From Dromiciops gliroides (Eukaryota > Chordata > Mammalia > Microbiotheria > Microbiotheriidae): a stretch of DNA of 64,000 nt. The notes below the pieces were generated by a model. The model saw nothing but the letters and a program-made list of their open reading frames with translations. It was not told the DNA's origin and did not search any database. Below are positions 57,031-64,000 of this stretch, piece after piece. Each line of letters opens with the position of its first letter. Within the stretch, counting starts at the first letter, position 1. The position numbers and the translations under genes are program-made. The DNA lies in NCBI RefSeq assembly GCF_019393635.1, contig NC_057867.1:75457492-75521491 (forward strand). The letters run 5' to 3'.

Positions 57031-57059
57031 GGGTATTAGGTTCAACTGAGAGATGAGCC

Positions 57060-57180
57060 TAAGCATGAGTGGAGATAGGGCCTCTGAGGTAGGAAGACTT
57101 GGGTTCAAATCCTGCCTCTGCAACTTATTGGCTCCATAATACCAGGCAAGTTACTTAACCTCTCAATGCCATAGAAAACT
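57060..57180 (+). repeat. MIR-type SINE fragment
   Basis: GAGGTAGGAAGACTTGGGTTC, GCCTCTGCAACTTATTGGC, AGGCAAGTTACTTAACC. Confidence 0.7.
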
Positions 57181-57359
57181 CTGTAAGACTAGAAATTCCA
57201 GATGCATTGCTGATCTTCATCATTGGGGAGCATTTCCATAACAAGGGCTCCCTACAATCATGGAAATGTAGACCCCAACAGACTAAGAACAACAGCAACA
57301 AAAAAGGAATATATCTTACTGAAGGCCAGAGAGGTGGTGACACATGACTAATAAATGGT

Positions 57360-57545
57360 AGCAAGGTAGTATAGTGGGTAGGGTATTTGATTTGGAGTTG
57401 GGAAAACCTCAGTTGAGATCCTGCCTCAGACTAGCTGTTTGACCCTTTGCAAATCACTTCTCTCAGCCTCAGTTCTCTCATCTTTAAAATGAGGGGGTTG
57501 GACTTAATGGCTTTCAAGGTCAAAGTCTATGGTCTTCTGGTAGAG
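57360..57545 (+). repeat. MIR-type SINE
   Basis: AGCAAGGTAGTATAGTGGG, CCTGCCTCAGACTAGCTG, CTCTCATCTTTAAAATGAGG, TCAAGGTCAAAGTC. Confidence 0.76.
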
Positions 57546-57744
57546 TCAAGCTTAATGCCCTTTCTCTACTTACTGGGCTCCAGGGATCTTTATCATCCCC
57601 ATTGTTAATAGATAAGTAAATTAAAAAAAAAAAGCTTTAGTGTTGGAAGGGAGTCCAAAATTTGGTCATCTCTTCCTCTCCAGTCTTCTAGGCTAGCAGA
57701 ACAAAGGCTCTGTGGGAGTTTTTCTTCATAGTTAGCATTCTTTC

Positions 57745-58040
57745 ACCTGTGCCTCTGCTCTTCCCCACCAACCATGGACTGGGTGCCATCACTCTTTGTG
57801 GCTTAAAATCCTCACCTTCCATCCAATCTCTGCTCCGGCACTACAGCTTGTGCAAAGCCCCTTCGGATCCTCTGGCTGCCTTTGAGCTCTCCCTTAACAA
57901 GTTCTCTTGTATTTATGTAGCTGCTATTATAGTATAAACCTTCCTTCCCAGTTGGCTGGAAGTTCTTTGAGGGCCAGCTGTTTTACTTTCTGTTCTTCAC
58001 ACAGTAGATGCTTAATTATTTTCTCTTGGATTGAATGCAG
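57745..58040 (+). mobile_element. L2 3' fragment
   Basis: Pyrimidine-rich coding-end remnant, then CAGTTGGCTGGAAGTTCTTTGAGGGCCAGC, CACACAGTAGATGCTTAATTA. Confidence 0.6.
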
Positions 58041-58208
58041 TGTCTGTGTAAACCATCTCTAAGGAGTGATCATCCAGCCTTCATGCGAACACCTCCAGTG
58101 ACATGGTACCCACTTCCTTCAGCAGTGCATTCCAGTTTTGGAAAGCTCTAGTTGTTAGGAAGTCCATCCTTGTTTTAAGTAGCAATTGGCATTCCTGAAA
58201 GATAGCAA

Positions 58209-58308
58209 TGTTGTTGTTCAGTTGGGTCTGACTCTTTGTGACACCATGGACCATAGCATGCCAGGCCCTTCTATTTTCCACTATCTCTCGTAGTCTATCC
58301 AAGTTCAT
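58209..58308 (-). mobile_element. BovB/RTE LINE 3' end (ORF C-terminus)
   Basis: The minus strand codes MNLDRLREIVENRRAW then HGVTKSQTQLNNN, the C-terminal wording of BovB-type RTE polymerase proteins, followed by the RTE tail ACTGAACAACAACA. Only about 33 codons remain. On the minus strand it is joined directly to the 3' end of a SINE. Confidence 0.75.
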
Positions 58309-58496
58309 TTTGGTTGTTCTACTCTTCGTGACCGTATTTGGGTTTTTCTTGGCAGAGACACTGTAGTGGTTTGCCATTTCCTTCTCCAGCTCATTTTACA
58401 GATGAGGAAAGTGAGGCAAACAGAGTTAAGTGATTTGCCCAGGGTCACACAGCTAGTAAGTGTCTGAGGTCTCAGGTCCTCTTGACACTTGGGCAC
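58309..58496 (-). repeat. RTE-tailed CORE-SINE joined to RTE 3' end
   Basis: The minus strand reads from a shortened head through CTAGCTGTGTGACCCTGGGC and GCCTCACTTTCCTCATCTG to AAAACCCAAATACGGTCACG, AAGAGTAGAACAACC. The element at 58209-58308 begins immediately after, giving two RTE tails in series. Confidence 0.78.
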
Positions 58497-58870
58497 TCAG
58501 GAAAACCTGTATTCCTATTCCTGCTTCTGACTCTTACTGGCTGAGTGACCAGTGAGAAGCTCCTTAATCTCTCTGAGTCTCAAGTATCCCTCTAAGGTGC
58601 CTTTAAGAGACTGCTAAGTGACACAGTAGATAAAGCCTGGGCCTGAAGTCAGGAAGATGTGAGTTCAAATGCAGCTTCAGACACTAGTTGTGTTATCCAT
58701 GGCAAGTCACTTAACCTGTCAGTCTTAGTTTCCTCAATATAAAATGGGGATGATAATAATACTAGCACCTACCTTCTAGGGTTGTTGTAAGGATCAAATG
58801 AGCTATTTGTAAATCATTTAACAGTGACTGACACATAGTAGGCGCTTAATAAAATACTCATTTCCTTCCC
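58497..58870 (+). repeat. MIR-type SINEs (two overlapping copies)
   Basis: A truncated copy (CAGGAAAACCTGTATTCC) leads into a full one: GACACAGTAGATAAAGCC, GAAGTCAGGAAGATGTGAG, TAGTTTCCTCAATATAAAATGG, GCACCTACCTTCTAGGG, CATAGTAGGCGCTTAATAAA. Confidence 0.78.
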
Positions 58871-59417
58871 TCCTCCCTCCCTCCCTTCCTGCCCCAACCT
58901 AAGTGGAAGGAACTGCTACACCAATGAATTCCAAAAGGATTATGGCTCCCTAAAATTGTTCTTCATTGGCAGCACTTCCCTTTAGGGCCCAGCCAGAATA
59001 AATCTGATTGCAACCAATATAGCAATGTCTGTTCCCTCTATTGTTGTGCCAGTGCCTTGAAGTATGTGAAGATGACTTGTGGTGCGTCTACTTCTCTAGG
59101 CTAAGCATGCCCTTCCTGAGCCGTCCTCATGGAGCTTCTTGCTCTCCCTCCTTGAATGTGACACCTAGAACTGCCCCCAGTCTTCCTGGCGTGACTGACC
59201 AAGGCAGTGGACAGCTGGCCTGTCATCTCTCAGTCTCTGGATGTCATTTCTATTGTTGCAGCCCAAGATGTCATTGACTTTGAAGGTTACCATAGAATAT
59301 GTGTTGAGTTTGCAGTCCTAAAGCCCCCAGGCTTTTCTCACTTGAACTGCTGGCTAATAACACCTGTGATATGATATTGGTGACTATAGGTCTTTCTTCC
59401 CCTTGTTATAAGATTCC

Positions 59418-59479
<62 letters not shown>

Positions 59480-60714
59480 GGGGAGTGTCCTGGTTCAGCT
59501 GTGTTTGTGTCAAATGTCACAGTACTTTCTATAGTGCCTTGGTACCCCCTAGAGCACCTTCCTCTTTGTTCCCCGATTTACCCTCCTATTTCTCCTTGAG
59601 CAGTGGCTGAATGCCCTTAGAGCAACCAGAAGCACTGGAATAATGTAGAGTTGGGTACTTTTAGTGAAGACGTAATGGTGTTGAACATATGTGATGTAGT
59701 TTAGACATATTGGGGCCAAATACTGCATCCTAACTGACAGCAAAACCCGTTTCATGTTTTACCACGACTGAGAAGAAAGCACATAGAATGTAAATTTCAT
59801 TGCCCTGTCAGGTGATAAACGGCACTTTCTAGATCTCCAGGAGACAACTGTAGCCTGTGATGTTTTCTCAGTCTTTAGAAGGGAGAGGGGCTTTGCCTTT
59901 TTATGACTTATTTGATGGCTTTCCAAAGGTGATCACCTTCTGATTCAGAACCATAAGACATGGGGAATTCATTGGCTTAAGACAGTAGGCTGTGACTGAC
60001 CCAGTAGATATTGTCCCCAAAGCAGCAGACCTATCAAGCGTATTTAATTGCTTTTGTTCACCACATCAGCGGTGATGACCACATATGTCTTTTTCTCTTC
60101 TTCTGTAAGGGGGTGGCATTGGTCAAAAGAGTTTCCTCTGGGAGAAGGGGAAAGACTTATTCTCTGCCCCATATCCCCTCTCATTTGAGAAAGAAACAAA
60201 ACCATCTCAGAGGCACCCCCTGACCCTGAAAACTGACCAGGAGTCATGTCTTCCCTCTTACCAGGGTGCCAGGGTGTATGTCTCTACGCCCTATGGAGTA
60301 GTGCCCAGCACATATTTCAGACAAAGCCTTTTAGCCTTACGAATTCATCACACAGAACTTATGAATGAGCTCCTTTCTCCCCTGTGTCACACTCATGCCA
60401 GTTCTTCACTGGATCCAGGAACTCATCAAAACAATTCATCAGACTTTGCTCTCCAGTTCTGCAGATGACAACCCATCCATACTTTCCTATCCATGTCCAG
60501 TCAGCATGTCAAGGGGTGTCCCATAATTTCCTTGGCGGTGTGTGCATACCAGGGGAACGTAGAGACTGCCTTTCATTTGTCCTATCTGTGTGATCAGCAC
60601 AGCTTTTCGGTTTTTTGCTCATTGATTTTTAGATGATGCACTTTATGATCTTCCCTTATTTTGCATAATTCCATATTTACAATCCTTTTTTTATTCTACC
60701 TTAAAAAGTCACAG
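58871..60714. other. Gene-free interval
   Basis: Holds the GT repeat below. Several ORFs of 60-80 codons, none with a motif. Confidence 0.4.
59422..59476. repeat. (TG)n microsatellite
   Basis: About 27 uninterrupted units. ORFs through it are artefacts. Confidence 0.95.
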
Positions 60715-60905
60715 GATTTGAGATTTTTGAATTAGAATGGATCTCAGAGGTCATTTAGTCCCATCCGCTGATTTTATGTGGGAGGAAGCTGAGGCATAGG
60801 AATGTTAATTAAGTGACTTGTTCAAGGTTCCATGGGCAATATCATAAGGAAGATTTGAACCTCCCCAGCCTCTTTGACCTCAGAATCAGTGCTCTGTATG
60901 CTGTG
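60715..60905 (-). repeat. MIR-type SINE
   Basis: TTGAATTAGAATGGATCTCAGAGGTC, GGAGGAAGCTGAGGC, TTAAGTGACTTGTTCAAGG, GACCTCAGAATCAGTGCTC. Confidence 0.72.
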
Positions 60906-62179
60906 TCCCCTACCGCTTTCCATGCTTAAGAACAAGAGAGTCAATTTCTTGTTCTTCAGAATGCTGTTTGAAATTTCTTGTCAGAGAATAGTGCCATCAT
61001 CCCATTCACCCTCAACACATATATTTCACAGAGACATTCTCATGCCTAATCAGTGGCATGGGTGCCAAAAAGAACCCAAACAAAAGAAAGCTAGCCAGCT
61101 TACTGTGTTCCTGAGGAGATCAAGCTATTTAAGAGAAGCTCCTTGAAAGCAGGTCCCATTTCCCTTTTTTATCTTGGTAACCTCAATCCCTAGCTCATGG
61201 CCACTCAATTAAATGTTCTTTGTGTGGAATGTAGTTAAGCTGTAACAAATAAATCTTTGGTAAATAAGAGACATGTAACTTTGAGCAGTATGGGGAGATA
61301 GGAAGAGAAGGGAATTTATAACCAATACAAACCACCACTGGTGAAAGGGGACTCCATGGTCTTTAAGTCTCTGCAAAAGGAAAGTTGGATGTTTCTACTT
61401 TTTATTACAAAAATCAGCATATTCATATAAGCCATAATTATATTTTCAAGCCCCCATTGCTTTTTTTTTAAACTTTCATCCTCAGCTTATCCACTGCTGG
61501 GAAGAATTTCATGCTCTCAAGCCTCCTGTTGCTCTTTTTTTTTGTCATCCTAAATTTCTACAAGAATATGCTTATGCAGAATTGCTAGTCTGCCTCCCCA
61601 GGTCTCTTTGGTCCCATCATGTGATGGGGGAGCTCATATTACTGGCATTATGCATGGTTCATATGAGGATTGTCTTAACGATGCTGTGCACTTCAAAATT
61701 CAGTATTCCTACTCTTTCCCTTCTATATTAACCCAAAGTGCCATACTCAGATTTTCCCCTTGATTTTAGAGATTTTTAGAAACTGTTTTCTTGATTAAAT
61801 TGGTCAACTCATTGATCTAATTGTCATTCAGGTGTGATTTAGAAGCCAAGAGCAAGGTTGGCCCATGCCAGCGGACAGTGCTTCTCTACTCTTGTTGGCT
61901 GTTGTGTCTCAGTGCAATTTAGTGAACTGACCGTAGAGAGAACACTTAATAATTCATTAAATCACTCCTTGGCTGCCAACCATCATGGCCACAGAGGAGA
62001 GAAACTGCTTGGATGAGGGTTACACTGAACAACTGGCAGATACTGTATCTTCCTCTTGGTTGGAAGAGGTGGGGGCCAAGCCTCTGCTTAAACATTCTCC
62101 TGTATGACTCACCAGTTCTAAAGCATGACTAAGGGCTGTCGATAGACAAGACCTAATTCAAATGTGTCCTTGTTTTTAG
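60906..62179. other. Gene-free interval
   Basis: An L2-like end at 61135-61225 (GCTCCTTGAAAGCAGGTCCC). The rest is unassigned. Confidence 0.4.
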
Positions 62180-62242
62180 GTGAGTTGTGATCTGCACCAT
62201 TGAAGAAGATACCTGCAGTCTTGAGATAATGCATCCATCAAA
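62180..62242 (+). other. Candidate 63-base exon, 5' non-coding plus ATG
   Basis: Preceded by a branch-like CCTAAT and a T-rich tract ending TGTTTTTAG, followed by GTGAGT. It contains an ATG in the last 14 bases (MHPSK before the donor). All three frames have a stop upstream of or at the start of the exon, so it could only be a start-codon or non-coding exon. No gene is recognised; the case rests on splice signals alone. Confidence 0.2.
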
Positions 62243-62309
62243 GTGAGTAGCTTTCCTGGTTACTGTTCATTATCAAGCCTAGATTTCATGCACATTTAAG
62301 ATCACAAAA

Positions 62310-62405
62310 TACATACATATGCACATATATATATATCTTTCACATATACATGTATATGTGTATATATATGTACAAACATGTACATACATGTACATACATA
62401 TATAT
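62310..62405. repeat. AT/ACAT low-complexity tract
   Basis: Mixed TA, CATA and TGTACA units. Contains several short palindromes. Confidence 0.85.
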
Positions 62406-62409
62406 TAAT

Positions 62410-62715
62410 TTTTTTCATTAAATATTTGCCCAGTTCATGTAAAAATGTTTATCTTTTTAAAAAATTTGAGTTCCAAATTCTCTCCCTCCCACACCTCCCT
62501 TGAGAAGGCAAGCAAAATAATAGCAATTATACATGTGAAGCCATGGAAAACACATTTCCATGTTAGCCATGTTGCAAAAGAAGACACACACAAAGACAAG
62601 AAAAAGTGAAATTTAAGAACAAAGTATGCTTTAGTTTATACTCAGAATTCATTAGTTCTCGCTCTGGAGGTAGATAGCATTTTTCATCATGAGTCTTTTG
62701 AAATTATAAGACTAT
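62410..62715 (-). mobile_element. L1 3' UTR fragment
   Basis: GAGTTCCAAATTCTCTCCCTCCC, ATGTGAAGCCATGGAAAACAC, TTAGCCATGTTGC, CAGAATTCATTAGTTCTC, CATCATGAGTCTTTTG: same region as the 16.8-17.0 kb L1 but another subfamily. Confidence 0.75.
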
Positions 62716-62754
62716 AAAAATTGTTGATGATTTCCCATCATAAAGTAGTTCAAC

Positions 62755-62875
62755 CTGTTTGGGGATTGAATGGAAGCTCTCCGAGGGCAGGACTGTTCTA
62801 CGATAAAAGTATCACTTTGTATCCCCAGAACCTACTGAGGCTGGGTACAGACCAAGAGCTTGTTCAATTGAATTG
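62755..62875 (+). repeat. L2 3'-end relic
   Basis: GAATGGAAGCTCTCCGAGGGCAGG, TATCCCCAGAACCTACTGAGG, AGAGCTTGTTCAATTG. Confidence 0.65.
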
Positions 62876-62967
62876 AGATAATTTGACTGTCTTTTCCATA
62901 GCCTGGTCTCTGAGCTGCCACTGTACCTACCAAGGAGGGGTCTTCATTCTTAGTGATTACACACTTT

Positions 62968-63142
62968 AAGAATACCTGGGGGGGGGGGGGCGGCTAGGTG
63001 GCGCAGTGGATAAAGCACCGGCCCTGGATTCAGGAATACCTGAGTTCAAATCCGGCCTCAGACACTTGACACTTACTAGCTGTGTGACCCTGGGCAAATC
63101 ACTTAACCCCCATTGCCCTGCAAAAAAACAAAAAAACAAAAA
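62968..63142 (+). repeat. SINE, first of a back-to-back pair
   Basis: Body 62978-63142, opening with a G run, then CGGCTAGGTGGCGCAG; CATTGCCCTGC end with AAAAAAC-unit tail. Duplication AAGAATACCT at 62968-62977 and 63143-63152. Confidence 0.92.
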
Positions 63143-63302
63143 AAGAATACCTTGGGGCAGCTAGGTGGCACAGTGGATAGAGCACCGGTCCTGGATTCAG
63201 GAGGACCTGAGTTCAAATCAGACCCTTGACACTTACTAGCTGTGTGACCCTGGGCAAGTCACTTAACCGCAGTTGCCTCACAAAAAAAAAAAAAGAATAC
63301 CT
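63143..63302 (+). repeat. SINE, second of a back-to-back pair
   Basis: Body about 63154-63292, GGGGCAGCTAGGTGGCACAG to GTTGCCTCAC plus A tail, with a short deletion after TTCAAATC. Shares AAGAATACCT with its neighbour (63143-63152) and has a third copy at 63293-63302. Confidence 0.92.
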
Positions 63303-63845
63303 CTGAGGGAGTGAGGTCAAAGCCAGATGAGATGGTGCCCATCTGCTTGTTAATTCATTATGGGAGCCAACTAGAGCTTTTGGGGCAGTAGGGATCCAGA
63401 CTCTTTTTGCTTGGAAAGAAATGGGGAAATTCTCAGGAGCAAGCCACAATAGTGACCTTGACTAGAGGACCTTGAGGCTGAGCCCATGGATGTCTGGAAG
63501 CTTACCCACTGCAACCCAGCAGGCCATTACCCCAGAAGACTACCTTCCCCACTTCTCTCTCCATGTGCATACCCCTGTAACTCGGGATGCAAGTGGGTTT
63601 GGAAGCACAGAAGGGCCTCCCAGGGAGAAGAGAGTTTCCTGAGCCTTACCCTTTCCACAGGAGTCTCTATTGCCACCATCGCGATGCCTGTAGACCATTA
63701 GAGGGCTTTCAGAAAATATGTGTGGGTGCGATGACAGATGCTGTTGTGGTTAGCACCCCTTCCCGCTGAGGGAGTGCCAACCTGGGCCAGCTAACCTGCA
63801 TCTCCCTGGTAGAACTTGGATCACAGCCACTCCACTAGGTCCACA
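63303..63845. other. Gene-free interval
   Basis: Somewhat GC-richer. Overlapping ORFs at 63486-63701 and 63587-63769 show no recognisable domain. Confidence 0.4.
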
Positions 63846-63970
63846 GTACGAGTTTGGTTATCCCTGTTTTTCAGATGAGGTTCTGAGAATGATAGGATTT
63901 GCTCAAGGTCACACATCTGAGGCACCTTTTGAACCCCAGCTGCCTCTCACAAAACGGGCTGGTGACTAGG
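63846..63970 (-). repeat. MIR-type SINE fragment
   Basis: TTTTCAGATGAGGTTCTGAG, GATTTGCTCAAGGTCACAC, TTTTGAACCCCAGCTGCC. Confidence 0.65.
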
Positions 63971-64000
63971 TAAGTGGGATCATGTGGAAACACAAACTTT

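Noticed and set aside
1..64000. CRISPR array, operon or bacterial-type system
   Set aside because: The repeats are dispersed transposons with TSDs, not regularly spaced arrays, and the window is vertebrate nuclear DNA.

Overview
The window reads as nuclear DNA from a marsupial. The main evidence is a dense set of short interspersed elements (SINEs) of about 150 bp. They begin GGGGCAGCTAGGTGGC, carry a tRNA-like B box and end in an A-rich tail. I count about 21 copies, most with clean target-site duplications (TSDs). Alongside them are MIR/MAR1 CORE-SINEs, RTE/BovB-tailed SINEs, L1 3' ends whose ORF2 ends are recognisable, L2 and CR1/L3 relics, and solo LTRs. There is no operon-like or prokaryotic structure. 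I cannot assign a species. From memory the SINE resembles the WSINE type of Australian marsupials, but this was not searched.

Only one convincing protein gene is present. It is an intronless 493-codon ORF on the minus strand (4484-5965) that matches the sugar-phosphate transporter SLC37A3 from first to last residue. The parent gene is multi-exon, so this is a retrocopy. It is strongly diverged yet has no frameshift or stop. It has a strong Kozak start, a candidate poly(A) signal at 4074-4079, and a GC-rich flank on its 5' side with a palindromic NRF-1-type site. I regard it as a candidate functional retrogene and the most interesting object in the window.

Layout: 0-4 kb, old repeats and one young SINE; 4-6.3 kb, the SLC37A3-like retrogene and its upstream flank; 6.5-12 kb, a SINE-rich stretch with a back-to-back SINE pair, L1 3' ends and a CR1/L3 relic; 13.6-14.2 kb, an unnamed dispersed repeat; 16.1-18 kb, an L1 inserted beside a MIR, itself hit by two SINEs; 20.66-21.05 kb, a long impure AGT/AGC trinucleotide tract; 23-26 kb, SINEs and a short L1; 26.2-29.5 kb, three solo LTRs, two of them inverted copies of one family; 36.2-38.6 kb, an LTR containing a SINE containing another LTR, then a fourth LTR family with 9-bp inverted ends; 39-52 kb, sparse old repeats and two plus-strand L1 3' ends; 52.5-52.8 kb, a CpG-richer block with a CRE-like site, three CCAAT boxes, and an ATG followed by a splice donor (candidate promoter and first exon); 54-63 kb, L2, a BovB/RTE chimera, microsatellites and a second back-to-back SINE pair.

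Apart from the retrogene, coding content is limited to fragments of transposon proteins. Most other short ORFs are repeats read through or chance. The rest is probably intergenic or intronic. Two weak exon candidates (52714-52761 and 62180-62242) are flagged in case a host gene crosses the window.
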